From Actinomadura meyerae (GTDB lineage: Bacteria; Actinomycetota; Actinomycetes; Streptosporangiales; Streptosporangiaceae), in contig NZ_FZOR01000066.1 of the NCBI RefSeq assembly GCF_900188445.1, positions 1 to 32,534 of the forward strand: a DNA stretch of 32,534 bases. Direction: 5' to 3'. Below the pieces are notes generated by a model. The model was not told where the DNA came from, made no database searches, and was given only the letters and a program-made list of their open reading frames with translations. Shown in pieces: positions 1 through 7,999 of the stretch. Made by a program: the position numbers and the translations under genes. Each line of letters starts with the position of its first letter. The stretch's first letter is position 1.

Positions 1-1
1 G

Positions 2-82
2 CTCCGCTGCAGCCCCAGCAAGGCCGGCCACCTGGTCAAGGCCATCGCCGTCCTACAGAACTACGAGGTCACCCGAGGATGA
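2..82 (+). CDS. C-terminal 26 residues of an unidentified protein (cut by window edge)
   Basis: An open frame enters from the left edge and ends at TGA 80-82. Its last residues read SKAGHLVKAIAVLQNYEVTRG. I do not recognise the family. It is counted as a probable gene end because the frame is open and the codons are G/C-ending. It also stops almost exactly where recognisable DUF397 homology on the other strand gives out (around 91), so it may be what replaced the missing end of that gene. It could equally be a chance open frame. Confidence 0.35.
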   Translation, partial: LRCSPSKAGHLVKAIAVLQNYEVTRG

Positions 83-239
83 AAAAGGGTCAGTGCGGCA
101 ACCTCGACGCATTCCTGCCCGACGCTGCCGCTGTAACTGCTCTTACGCCACATGGCGGCAACTTCAACGCACTCCGAGCCGCCGCCTCCACTGCGAGTGC
201 TCTTGCGCCAGCGGAGAAGGAAACCTCTGTGCCAGTCAT
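61..239 (-). pseudogene. DUF397 protein, frameshifted and truncated, with a 60-bp internal duplication
   Basis: DUF397 proteins are small actinobacterial partners of Scr1-type (DUF5753) regulators. On the minus strand an ATG at 239-237 overlaps the stop of the DUF5753 remnant (ATGA), the usual arrangement. It begins MTGTEVSFS, a typical DUF397 start. The family hallmark then appears in another frame as WRKSTRSGGGGSECVEVA, beginning 29 nt after the ATG, so one base appears to be lost near 211-213. The hallmark is repeated in tandem as WRKSSYSGSVGQECVEVA (exact 60-bp period). Homology stops near 91; the frame runs into TAG at 63-61. The central and C-terminal part of the domain is missing. It is interpreted as a dead gene in a decayed cluster. 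Confidence 0.75.
95..210. repeat. Tandem 60-bp imperfect duplication inside the DUF397 remnant
   Basis: Bases 95-150 and 155-210 align without gaps at about 42 of 56 positions, with an exact 60-bp period. On the minus strand each copy encodes the W-R-K-S ... E-C-V-E-V-A head of DUF397, so the duplication is 20 codons and was in frame when made. Confidence 0.8.
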
Positions 240-454
240 GCGGCTGACGCTAGCCGCTCGATCAACGCACGGGAATCCACAGGCGAAAGCGCAGCCGCTC
301 TGAAATGGACGAACACGACATCGTGATGGCGAATCACCTGCGCCTCCTCCAGGTACCAGCCGGTGGTCAGGTTCTCCACCAGCACCACCGAGAGGTCGTC
401 GGTGGCCAAGGTCGTGAACGACCCGTTATGGCCTGGATGCGACCCAGCATCGAA
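236..454 (-). pseudogene. C-terminal remnant of a Scr1-type DUF5753 helix-turn-helix regulator
   Basis: Read leftward from about 454, the minus strand encodes the end of a DUF5753 protein: AGSHPGHNGSF, then SVVLVENLTTGWYLEEAQ, then FRAAALSPVDSRALIERLA, with stop TGA at 238-236. Family members are normally around 270-290 residues, with an N-terminal HTH and a C-terminal DUF5753 ligand/partner domain; only about the last 70 residues survive. The frame meets a stop at 469-467, and homology ends where the divergent ATPase remnant begins. The HTH, the first part of DUF5753 and the shared promoter are therefore gone. Its stop overlaps the DUF397 start, so the pair was once an operon. Confidence 0.78.
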
Positions 455-459
455 GCAGC

Positions 460-720
460 GAGTTGATCACCAACGCGGTGCGGTACACCGATTCGGGGAA
501 GGGCGGGCAAGTCCGAGTAGAGGTGAGCTACTCGGATGAACACGTCCGCGTCGAGGTGATCGATGACGGCGGCGCCGAGACCGTCCCGCACCTGGCCACG
601 GCGGCCGAGATGGACATCTGCGGACGTGGCCTCCGCATCGTCGCCTTCATGGCCGGCGACTGGGGCGTCACCCAGCGGGCCGGAGGCCACGCCGTATGGT
701 TCGAGATCACCCGCGCTTGA
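460..720 (+). pseudogene. RsbW-like ATP-binding protein, N-terminus deleted
   Basis: The frame encodes the C-terminal two thirds of a GHKL (HATPase_c_2) anti-sigma-factor-like ATPase. The N-box ELITNAVRY is at its very start, followed by a VEVIDDGG segment (G1-like box) and GRGLRIVAFMAGDWG (G2-like box). Intact relatives, such as the one at 8117-8725, carry 50-100 residues before the N-box. Here an in-frame TGA lies at 415-417 with no ATG after it; the only start is TTG 463 inside the N-box. The left boundary coincides with the end of DUF5753 homology on the other strand, so one deletion probably removed both N-termini and the promoter between them. It could be expressed as a fragment, but ATP binding is unlikely. 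Confidence 0.72.
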
Positions 721-773
721 CGTCCGAACATGGACGCGCGAAAGCCGGAAGGTGCACCCGATCACTCGTCATA

Positions 774-3700
774 ATGGCGGCGTCCATTGACGTTGGGGGT
801 GCTTTGTCGGTCGAGGTCGCCGCGGTGCGGGTGGGCATGTCGGTGACGCAACTCGCCGTGGGGCGGTGGCTCGCCGGCCGGTCGTCCAGGGACGGTGCCG
901 GCAAGGATCTCGTAGAACTGATCAAGACGGGCTTCCCGGACGAGATCAAGCGGCGGCGCGTCCAGCGGCAGTTCGAGGACATCGCGGATTCGGTCGCCGA
1001 CCGGCTCCTGACCTTCGCCGGACGCGAGTTCGGCGGACTCACCGACGGCGACCGCGAGGCGGCTTTGCACGAGGTCGTCCGCACCCTCGACAGGGCCGAT
1101 CTGTCGGACGACGCCTTCTTCTCGGCCGACGCCGACCCGGTGAAGCTGGCGCGCGGCCTGCGGACGCGGCTACCGGCCAGGCGCGCCGAGTTCGAGCTCG
1201 GCGAGGCCGGTGCGCGGCTCTACGAGGTCGTCCTGGACGAATGCTGTGACTGCCTCGCTCGCATCATCGTCCACCTCCCGCAGTTCGGCCCGCGCGCATC
1301 GGTGGAGATGCTGGGCAGGCTGAGCGGGCTGGCCGACCAGGTCGGCGCCGTCCTGGCCAGGCTCCCCGCACGCACCCTCGACGCCCCGGAAGGCACGTCG
1401 GACGACGACGAGTTCACCCGCCGCTACCTCGCTTCCATCAGCGAGTCCCTCGACACCCTTGAACTGTTCGGCGTCCGGTTCGAACGGTTCACGCGTCCGC
1501 AGACCACGCTGAGCGTCGCCTACATCAGCCTCAATGTCTCCGATGAGAGCAGGCGGGCTTTGCGGCGCTCAAGGCCGCACGCCGTACCGGTCAGCGATTC
1601 GAGGGACGAGGTCAAGGCCGCATCCGTCCGAGTCGAATCGGCATTGGGCGACCACCGGCTGATGCTGTTGCGCGGTGAGGCGGGCGGTGGGAAGAGCACC
1701 TTGCTGCGCTGGCTCGCGGTCACGGCCGCCAGGGGTTCCTTCACCGGCCCGCTGAGCGAGTGGAACGGGTCCGTCCCCTTCGTCATCAAGCTGCGCAGCC
1801 ACGCCGGCAAGCCCCTGCCGCGTCCCGAAGAGTTCATCGACGACGTCGCCGGGCACCTCGCCGGAATCATGCCGCGCGGGTGGGCTCACCGGCAGCTCAC
1901 CTCCGGCCGGGCGCTACTCCTCGTGGACGGCGTGGACGAGGTCACCGGTACGCAGCGCCAAGCCGTCCGGGAGTGGCTGAAGCGGATCGTCACCGACTTC
2001 CGCGACATCCGCATCATCGTCACCTCGCGCCCGGCGGCGGCCGGTTCCGACTGGCTCCGCGCCGAAGGATTCGCGACGGCCTTTCTTGAGCAACTCTCCC
2101 CCGCGGACATCCGGACCCTCGTCCAGCACTGGCACACCGCCGTCCGTGACTGCACGGATCTGCCCTGCGCCCCCGAGCGTCTTCCCTCCTACGAGGCGCG
2201 GCTCCTGGCTCGGCTTGAGGCCGCTCCTCACCTGCGGGCCCTCGCGTCCAGCCCATTGCTCGCCGCCATGCTCTGCGCGCTCAACCTCGACCGCGAAGCT
2301 CTCCCCCGCAACCGCATGGGCCTCTACGGCGCCGCTCTCGAGATGCTCCTGGAGGCGCGCGACACCAAGCGCGGCATACCGAGCGTCCTTGAACGCGATC
2401 AGAAGATCCGCTTCCTGCAGGACATCGCCTGGCACCTCTCCACCAGTTCCCGTGTCGAACTCCCGAAGCCCATGGTCGAGCGGTTGGTCACCGACCGGCT
2501 GACTTCCATGCCGCAGGTTCGTGTCGCCCCTGCCGTGGTCCTGGACGAGCTGCTCCAGCGCAGCGGCATCCTCCGCGAGCCGGTGCCGGGACGCATCGAC
2601 TTCGTCCACCGGACCGTCCAGGAGTACCTCGCCGCCAAGCAGGCCGCCGACCTCGGCGACATGGACATCCTCGTCAAGTACACCCACCGCGACACGTGGC
2701 GGGAGACCGTCATCATGGCCGCCGGTCACGCCAACGAGCCACTGAGACGGGAACTCCTCTCCGGCATCCTGGCGCGGGCGGGTGCCGAGCCGCGCCGCGC
2801 CCGCACACTGAAACTGGTGGCCGTCGCCTGCCTGGAAACGCTTCCGTCGATACCGGACGACCTCCGGGAAGACCTGGACGAGTGCCTGGACGATCTCATC
2901 CCGCCCCGCGACGAAGCCACGGCCCGCTCCCTCGCCACCGCGGGCGACCCCGTCCTCGCCCGGCTGCCTGAGACCCTGGACGGGCTCAGCCATGCCGCCG
3001 CTTCGGCGACCCTGCGAACGGCGTGGCTGGTCAACGGGCCGGCGGCGCTGGACGTCCTGGCACGCTATGCCCCCGGCATCCGGCCCGCACTGTGGGCTCA
3101 GCTCGACACGGCGTGGCCCTACTTCGACACCGACGAGTTCGCCGAGCGGGTCCTCGCCAAGGCTCCGGAGGGCGGCGTCCTCCACCTTCATCACGCACCG
3201 CACCGCGTGCGCGCCCTCGATCGGGTCCCGCCACTTTCCGAGCTGCTCGTCCGCCTGGACCGCATCGATACGTTCGACTTCCTCGCGCACCATGCGGACA
3301 AGCTCATATACCTGGGGCTCGGCGCCACGGAATCGATGGCCGACGCGAAGCGCCTTCCGGCGCTTCCGTCGCTCCGCGCCCTCACGTTCGCGCACCCCGC
3401 GCTGGACTCGCTCGGCTTCCTGGACGACCTGCCCCGCCTCGACCAGCTCTGGCTGCCGAAGTGCGGGGCGATCACCGACTACGCACCGCTCCGGCGCCAC
3501 TCCCGGTTGACGACCCTGTGGTTGACCGGCTGCACCCACGTGGCCGACCTCGCCGCGCTCCCTTCCCTCGGGCGGCTCCGGACACTCGGGCTCAGCGACT
3601 CCCGCCTCGGCGACGACCTGGCGCGGCTCTGCCGGGCGGCTCCCGGCCTCACCACACTGATCACGAGTCGCTGCGGCTGGCTCACGGACCTCCGGCCGCT

Positions 3701-4061
3701 GACGGCTCTCCCCCTGACCGAGCTCCACATCGCCCGCTGCGAGAACGTGACCGACTTCGAGCCGCTCTCCTCGTTGGCGGGCCTGCACACCTTGAACCTG
3801 TCCGGCACCCGCGTCCGCGACCTCGGGGCGCTGCGCGGCCTGTCGAAGCTCAGCGAGCTCTGGCTCGACGACTGCACCGGGTTGGAAGATCTCGGACCGC
3901 TCGCCTCGCTCCCCGCCCTCCGGCTGCTCCACCTGAGGGACGCCCCACCCGGGCTCGACCTCACGCCTCTGGCCGCCAACCGCAGGCTCGCCGTCTCCAT
4001 CAGGGCGGGACAGGACGTCCAAGGAGCCGAAGCACTCGGGCGGCGACTCAGAATCGGCTAG
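774..4061 (+). CDS. NACHT NTPase with C-terminal leucine-rich repeats (bacterial NLR-like protein)
   Basis: This is a 1095-residue STAND NTPase with the layout of animal NLR immune receptors. Residues 1 to about 240 are helical with no recognised effector and resemble the helical N-terminal regions seen before many actinobacterial NACHT domains. The NACHT domain follows: P-loop GEAGGGKS at 301-308, Walker B ALLLVDGVDEV around 380-390, sensor-like IIVTSRP around 414-420, and the winged-helix signature HRTVQEYLAAKQ around 612. After a helical linker, about eight 22-24-residue LRRs run from about 843 to 1067 (LTTLWLTGC, LHTLNLSGT, LSELWLDDC). Bacterial NACHT proteins include proven anti-phage sensors; LRRs normally bind the trigger. 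ATG 774 has a poor ribosome site. TTG 804, with GGGGG 5 nt upstream, is a serious alternative and leaves the domains intact. No partner gene adjoins it. Confidence 0.88.
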   Translation: MAASIDVGGALSVEVAAVRVGMSVTQLAVGRWLAGRSSRDGAGKDLVELIKTGFPDEIKRRRVQRQFEDIADSVADRLLTFAGREFGGLTDGDREAALHEVVRTLDRADLSDDAFFSADADPVKLARGLRTRLPARRAEFELGEAGARLYEVVLDECCDCLARIIVHLPQFGPRASVEMLGRLSGLADQVGAVLARLPARTLDAPEGTSDDDEFTRRYLASISESLDTLELFGVRFERFTRPQTTLSVAYISLNVSDESRRALRRSRPHAVPVSDSRDEVKAASVRVESALGDHRLMLLRGEAGGGKSTLLRWLAVTAARGSFTGPLSEWNGSVPFVIKLRSHAGKPLPRPEEFIDDVAGHLAGIMPRGWAHRQLTSGRALLLVDGVDEVTGTQRQAVREWLKRIVTDFRDIRIIVTSRPAAAGSDWLRAEGFATAFLEQLSPADIRTLVQHWHTAVRDCTDLPCAPERLPSYEARLLARLEAAPHLRALASSPLLAAMLCALNLDREALPRNRMGLYGAALEMLLEARDTKRGIPSVLERDQKIRFLQDIAWHLSTSSRVELPKPMVERLVTDRLTSMPQVRVAPAVVLDELLQRSGILREPVPGRIDFVHRTVQEYLAAKQAADLGDMDILVKYTHRDTWRETVIMAAGHANEPLRRELLSGILARAGAEPRRARTLKLVAVACLETLPSIPDDLREDLDECLDDLIPPRDEATARSLATAGDPVLARLPETLDGLSHAAASATLRTAWLVNGPAALDVLARYAPGIRPALWAQLDTAWPYFDTDEFAERVLAKAPEGGVLHLHHAPHRVRALDRVPPLSELLVRLDRIDTFDFLAHHADKLIYLGLGATESMADAKRLPALPSLRALTFAHPALDSLGFLDDLPRLDQLWLPKCGAITDYAPLRRHSRLTTLWLTGCTHVADLAALPSLGRLRTLGLSDSRLGDDLARLCRAAPGLTTLITSRCGWLTDLRPLTALPLTELHIARCENVTDFEPLSSLAGLHTLNLSGTRVRDLGALRGLSKLSELWLDDCTGLEDLGPLASLPALRLLHLRDAPPGLDLTPLAANRRLAVSIRAGQDVQGAEALGRRLRIG

Positions 4062-4240
4062 TGCCATGGCGGCGGTCCACGTCGGCCGGTCCGTCGTCGC
4101 TCGACTACTTTGCGTGCGTCGGTGCAGGTGGGACGGGTGGGAAACGGGCCGGAGGCGGGAGCGCGGTTAGTTGTCCCTCAAGGGCGATGAGTTCTCCCGG
4201 TGGCGCTGGTCCATAGGGCGAGCGTGAAGGGAGGAGTCCG

Positions 4241-4360
4241 GTGTCGCGTGCGTCACACCTCGTTGACCTCGACTGTGGTCGAGGTCGCAGGCTGGAGGCC
4301 GGGGAGCAGGGCCGATCTGTCGGACCCCGCTGGAATACTCCCGGAGCGCCCCGAGTTTAA
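4241..4360 (+). CDS. Candidate 39-codon leader ORF upstream of the drug exporter
   Basis: GTG 4241 follows a strong Shine-Dalgarno run (AAGGGAGGAG, 4227-4236) by 4 nt and opens a 39-codon frame ending at TAA 4358-4360, 106 nt before the exporter start. The peptide begins MSRASHLVDLDCGRGRRLE and has no recognised domain. A perfect dyad (4265-4286) lies inside it. Leader peptides that control resistance pumps by ribosome stalling or attenuation are known in actinomycetes. Here this is inference from the ribosome site and position. The alternative is a chance ORF or a 5' remnant of a lost regulator. Confidence 0.35.
   Translation: MSRASHLVDLDCGRGRRLEAGEQGRSVGPRWNTPGAPRV
4265..4286. promoter_or_regulatory. 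Perfect 9-bp inverted repeat (candidate operator or RNA hairpin)
   Basis: GACCTCGAC and GTCGAGGTC are separated by TGTG. A TTGACC hexamer (4263-4268) overlaps the left arm, and a weak minus-10-like CAGGCT (4288-4293) follows after 19 bp. That is the stretched spacer typical of MerR/SoxR-type promoters, whose operators look like this. In RNA the same bases would form a hairpin within the leader ORF. Which of the two roles applies cannot be decided from the sequence. Confidence 0.4.
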
Positions 4361-4466
4361 CGGTTCGCGAAAGTGTCAGTCGCTGCAGTATTTTTGCGAC
4401 CTACCCCCTGAAACGTGCCCACGGTCCTGCGTGCCCGCGTGCCGGGCCCTGACGATTGGAAGAGAG

Positions 4467-6005
4467 TTGACCGCTCCCGCGTCTCAAGCGACGGCGGATG
4501 GCCCACCACTGAAGCAACCCGACGCCGGCGGCGGTCTCGACCGCGGCGTGCTGGCCGTGGCCGGGGTCGTCGTCCTCGGCGCGATCATGTCCATCCTGGA
4601 CGTGACCGTCGTCAACGTTGCCATCAACGACCTGGCCAAGGAGTTCAACACCTCGCTGGCGACGATCCAGTGGGTGGCGACGGGCTACACACTGGCGCTG
4701 GCCACGGTGATCCCGGTCACCGGCTGGGCGTGCGCGCGGTTCGGCACCAAGCGCCTGTACATGGTGTCGATCCTGCTGTTCGTGATCGGCTCGACGCTCG
4801 CCGGCCTGGCCTGGTCGGCGGAGTCCCTGATCCTCTTCCGGGTGCTGCAGGGCCTCGGCGGCGGCATGATCATGCCGGCCGGTATGACGATCATGACGCA
4901 GGCGGCCGGTCCGCAGCGGGTCGGCCAGGTGATGAGCATCGTCGGCGTGCCGATGCTGCTCGGCCCGATCCTCGGCCCGATCATCGGCGGCTACCTCGTC
5001 GACGACGTGTCGTGGCGCTGGATCTTCTTCATCAACCTGCCGATCGGGATCATCTCGCTGGCGCTGGCCGCGAAGATCCTGAAGCGTGACGAGCCGAAGC
5101 CGGCCGAGCGGCTCGACCTGCTCGGGCTGATCCTGCTGTCGCCCGGCCTGGCGAGCCTGATCTACGGCATCGCGCGGGGCGCCGAGGAGAAGGACTTCCT
5201 GCAGACCGAGCCGCTGGTGTTCACGGTCGCCGGCGCGGTGCTGGTGCTCGCGTTCGTGGCCCGGGCGCTGACGGCCGCCAACCCGCTGATCGACCTGCGG
5301 CTGCTGAAGCGCCGGTCCGTCGCGGCGGCGTCCGGCACGATGGTCATGTTCGTGACCGCGTTCATGGGCGCGATGCTGCTGCTCCCGCTGTACTACCAGG
5401 TGGTGCGCGGCGAGGGCGCGATGGCGTCCGGCCTGCTGCTGGCCCCGCAGGGCCTCGGCGCGATGGTCACGATGCCGATCGGCGGCAAGCTCACCGACCG
5501 GATCGGCCCCGGGCGTGTCGTGCTCGGCGGCCTGGTCGTGGTCGTGCTGTCGGTGGCCGCCTTCGCGGCGGTGCTGGAGGGCGACACGTCCTACTGGACG
5601 CTCGGCGCCGTGCTGTTCGTGATGGGTCTCGGCATGGGCATGACGATGATGCCGACGATGGCCGCGGCCATCCAGACCCTCGGCCACGACGAGGTCCCGC
5701 GGGCCAGCACGATGCTGAACATCATCCAGCAGGTGTCGGCGTCCATGGGCACCGCGCTCATGTCGGTGCTGCTGGCGAACCAGCTCACCGCCAAGCTCGG
5801 CGGCGGGGCCGGCGGCGAGATCGGCAGCACCGAGAAGGTGCCGCCGGCGATCATGGAGAAGATCGCGGGGCCGATGGCGGACGCGTTCCAGCACACCTAC
5901 TGGTACGCGGTGGGCCTGATCGCCCTGGCGTTCCTGCCGGCGCTGCTGCTGCCGCGCAAGAAGCCGGACACGGCGGCGGTCGACGCGCCGATGCCGATCC
6001 ACTAG
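4467..6005 (+). CDS. MFS drug exporter, DHA2 family (14 TM, EmrB/QacA type)
   Basis: This is a proton-driven multidrug exporter of the inner membrane. From TTG 4467 the protein is 512 residues, normal for 14-TM DHA2 pumps. Visible family marks are MSILDVTVVNVAINDLA in TM1, IQWVATGYTLALA in TM2, the motif-A-like loop RFGTKRLYM, the GGGMIMPAG segment, and motif C-like PMLLGPILGPIIGG in TM5. A repeat of motif A appears as GGKLTDRIGPGRVV in the second half. The open frame extends upstream to 4200, but that extra 89-residue stretch is Cys/Arg-rich, non-membrane and overlaps the leader region. TTG 4467 with GGAAG just upstream (4458-4462) is preferred. It stands alone, ends at a strong terminator, and may be controlled by the dyad and leader ORF. 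The substrate cannot be told. Confidence 0.9.
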   Translation: MTAPASQATADGPPLKQPDAGGGLDRGVLAVAGVVVLGAIMSILDVTVVNVAINDLAKEFNTSLATIQWVATGYTLALATVIPVTGWACARFGTKRLYMVSILLFVIGSTLAGLAWSAESLILFRVLQGLGGGMIMPAGMTIMTQAAGPQRVGQVMSIVGVPMLLGPILGPIIGGYLVDDVSWRWIFFINLPIGIISLALAAKILKRDEPKPAERLDLLGLILLSPGLASLIYGIARGAEEKDFLQTEPLVFTVAGAVLVLAFVARALTAANPLIDLRLLKRRSVAAASGTMVMFVTAFMGAMLLLPLYYQVVRGEGAMASGLLLAPQGLGAMVTMPIGGKLTDRIGPGRVVLGGLVVVVLSVAAFAAVLEGDTSYWTLGAVLFVMGLGMGMTMMPTMAAAIQTLGHDEVPRASTMLNIIQQVSASMGTALMSVLLANQLTAKLGGGAGGEIGSTEKVPPAIMEKIAGPMADAFQHTYWYAVGLIALAFLPALLLPRKKPDTAAVDAPMPIH

Positions 6006-6041
6006 AACGCCCTGGCGCGCAGAACGTCCCTGGTGCGTTCC

Positions 6042-6081
6042 AAACCCCGGCCGGACCCCCGAGAGGGCCCGGCCGGGGTTT
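6042..6081. terminator. Bidirectional intrinsic terminator
   Basis: AAACCCCGGCCGG (6042-6054) pairs perfectly with CCGGCCGGGGTTT (6069-6081) across a 14-nt loop. The A and T tracts at the two ends let it serve both the exporter ending at 6005 and the convergent acyl-CoA synthetase ending at 6099. Confidence 0.85.
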
Positions 6082-6098
6082 CGCCTTTCACGGCCCTC

Positions 6099-7634
6099 TC
6101 AGGCCGTCGCAGAGCGCTTGTCCGCCCAGTACTCGTCCTTCAGCAGCCGCTTGTAGAGCTTCCCGGTCGGGTGCCGGGGCAGCTCCGGCCGGAAGTCGAC
6201 CGACCGCGGGCACTTGTAGTGCGCGAGGTTGTCGCGGCAGTAGGCGATCAGCTCGGCCGCCAGCTCGGGGCCGGCCTCGTGCATCGACACGGGCTGGACG
6301 ACGGCCTTCACCGCCTCCCCCATCTCCGCGTCGGGGACGCCGAACACCGCGACGTCGGCGACCTTGGGGTGCACCGCGAGGACGTTCTCGGCCTCCTGCG
6401 GGTAGATGTTCACCCCGCCGCTGATGATCATGTAGGCGCGGCGGTCGGTGAGGTAGAGGAAGCCGTCCTCGTCGACGTAGCCGACATCGCCGAGGGTGGT
6501 CCAGCCGCGGCCCTTCGGGTCGCGGGTCGCGGCGGTCTTGTCCTCGTCGCCGTGGTACTCGAACGTGGGCCCGTTGCCGAAGTAGAGGGTGCCGGACTCA
6601 CCGGGCGGCAGCTCGTCGCCCTCCTCGTCGCAGACATGGACCTCGCCGAGGATGGGACGCCCGACGGTGCCCTTGTGGGCGAGCCAGTCCTCGGAGTTGG
6701 TGTAGACGAAGCAGTTGCCCTCGGTGCCCGCGTAGTACTCGTGCAGGATCGGCCCCCACCACTCGATCATCCGCTCCTTGGCGGGGATGGGGCAGGGCGC
6801 GGCGGCGTGCACCGCGTACGCCAGCGAGGAGAGGTCGTAGCGGGCGCGGGTCTCCTCCGGGAGCTTCAGCATCCGGATGAACATGGTCGGCACCCACTGG
6901 CTGTGCGTGACCCGGTACTTCTCGATGGCGGCGAGCGCCTGCTCGGGGTCGAACTTCTCCATCACCACGACGGTGGCGCCGAACCGGTGGAAGACGAGCG
7001 AGTACCGCAGCGGCGCGGCGTGGTACAGCGGCGCAGGGGACAGGTACACCGAGTCGCCGTCCGGCGAGAACAGGTGGGAGAGCAGCATGTAGAGCGGCCC
7101 CGGCTCGCCCATGGGCGCCTTCGAGAGCGGCGGCTTGACGCCCTTGGGGCGCCCTGTGGTGCCCGAGGAGTAGAGCATGTCCATGCCCTCGCACTCGTCC
7201 TCGATCGGGGTGGACGGGTACTGGGCGACGCGCTCCTCGTAGGACTCGTAGCCGGGGGCCGTACCGCCGAGCATGAGGCGCAGCGGCACGTCCGGCGCGG
7301 ATCGCGCGGCCGCCTCCATCGACGCGCTGGTGATGAAGGCCTTGGCCTCGCAGTTGCCCACGATGTAGGCGAGCTCCTCGTCCTGGAGCCGCGAGCTGAT
7401 GGGGGTGTAGTAGAGGCCCGACCGCTGCGCGGCCCAGGCTATGGCCAGGTAGAGCGGATGGTTCTCCAGCATGAACGCGATGTGGTCCCCCGGGCGCAGC
7501 CCCTCCGCGCGGAGCAGCTGCGCGAGCCGGTTGGACTCCTCGTTCAGTTCACGGAAGGTGACGACGCGCCCGGAGCCCGCCATGATCACGGCGGGCTTGT
7601 CGGGCGTCTGAGCGGCGATCTGCCCCAGGTGCAT
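6099..7634 (-). CDS. Acyl-CoA synthetase / AMP-dependent ligase (FadD-like)
   Basis: This enzyme activates a carboxylic (probably fatty) acid to acyl-AMP and then to acyl-CoA. It is 511 residues, a normal length for ANL ligases. The P-loop YSSGTTGRPKG lies around residues 155-166. EYYAGTEGN is the A5 region and GDVGYVDEDGFLYLTDR the A7-A8 region. The hinge is followed by MIISGGVNIYPQEAE, and the adenylation lysine is in HPTGKLYKR near the C-terminus. The A8 segment reads DRRAYMIISGG where many relatives have GRxKDLIISGG, an unusual hinge. ATG 7634 starts at the usual family position (MHLGQIAAQTPDKPAVIM). It follows the DUF397 gene on the same strand at 59 nt. The acid substrate is not predictable; FadD4-like enzymes are the closest I recall. 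Confidence 0.9.
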   Translation of the reverse strand: MHLGQIAAQTPDKPAVIMAGSGRVVTFRELNEESNRLAQLLRAEGLRPGDHIAFMLENHPLYLAIAWAAQRSGLYYTPISSRLQDEELAYIVGNCEAKAFITSASMEAAARSAPDVPLRLMLGGTAPGYESYEERVAQYPSTPIEDECEGMDMLYSSGTTGRPKGVKPPLSKAPMGEPGPLYMLLSHLFSPDGDSVYLSPAPLYHAAPLRYSLVFHRFGATVVVMEKFDPEQALAAIEKYRVTHSQWVPTMFIRMLKLPEETRARYDLSSLAYAVHAAAPCPIPAKERMIEWWGPILHEYYAGTEGNCFVYTNSEDWLAHKGTVGRPILGEVHVCDEEGDELPPGESGTLYFGNGPTFEYHGDEDKTAATRDPKGRGWTTLGDVGYVDEDGFLYLTDRRAYMIISGGVNIYPQEAENVLAVHPKVADVAVFGVPDAEMGEAVKAVVQPVSMHEAGPELAAELIAYCRDNLAHYKCPRSVDFRPELPRHPTGKLYKRLLKDEYWADKRSATA

Positions 7635-7693
7635 GGCCGCAACCTACCGGGCCGGACCACCGATTGGAATCCCGTTCGGTTTATCCGCCGCGG

Positions 7694-7924
7694 TCAGACG
7701 AGCATGTGGTCGAAGTCGCCGTCCTTGGCTCCGCCGACGAACGCCTCCACCTCCTCGCGCGTGTAGACGAGGATCGCTCCCTCCGGGTCCCGGGAGTTGC
7801 GCACGGCGATCTCCCCGCTGGGGAGTTCGGCCATCTCGACGCAGTTTCCGGACGGGTTGCTCCGCCGGCTCTTCTGCCAGACGAGCCCGGCGCGCCGGAC
7901 GTCCGACATGTGGTGGCCGTCCAT
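7694..7924 (-). CDS. DUF397 protein
   Basis: A 76-residue DUF397 protein with family marks WQKSRRSNPSGNCVEMAELP and AVRNSRDPEGAIL, and the C-terminal YTREEVEAFVGGAKDGDFD. ATG 7924 is preferred over ATG 7909 because GAGGGGG precedes it. DUF397 proteins normally sit beside a Scr1/DUF5753 regulator. Here no regulator adjoins; the neighbours are an ATPase across a divergent promoter and an acyl-CoA ligase downstream. DUF397 is thought to modulate Scr1-type regulators, so its partner would have to be encoded elsewhere. Compare the broken cluster at 61-720, which has all three families. Confidence 0.9.
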   Translation of the reverse strand: MDGHHMSDVRRAGLVWQKSRRSNPSGNCVEMAELPSGEIAVRNSRDPEGAILVYTREEVEAFVGGAKDGDFDHMLV

Positions 7925-7999
7925 GTCTGCCCCCTCTAGGCGTCTCAGCCTCCACACGGGAGGCCGCGATCTCGCCCCACCCCACACAATGGTACGAGA

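Noticed and set aside
1914..4067. 717-codon minus-strand open frame
   Set aside because: Antisense of the NACHT-LRR gene. Its regular look comes from the LRR periodicity on the other strand.
4200..4466. 89-residue N-terminal extension of the exporter
   Set aside because: Cys/Arg-rich and non-membrane, unlike any DHA2 N-terminus; it overlaps the proposed leader ORF.
4401..6002. 533-codon minus-strand open frame
   Set aside because: Antisense shadow of the exporter; His/Arg/Asp-rich with no domain.
6033..7766. 577-codon plus-strand open frame
   Set aside because: It is the antisense of the acyl-CoA synthetase, is full of RRR/GGG/VV low-complexity residues and crosses the terminator hairpin. 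Long antisense frames are expected at this GC content.
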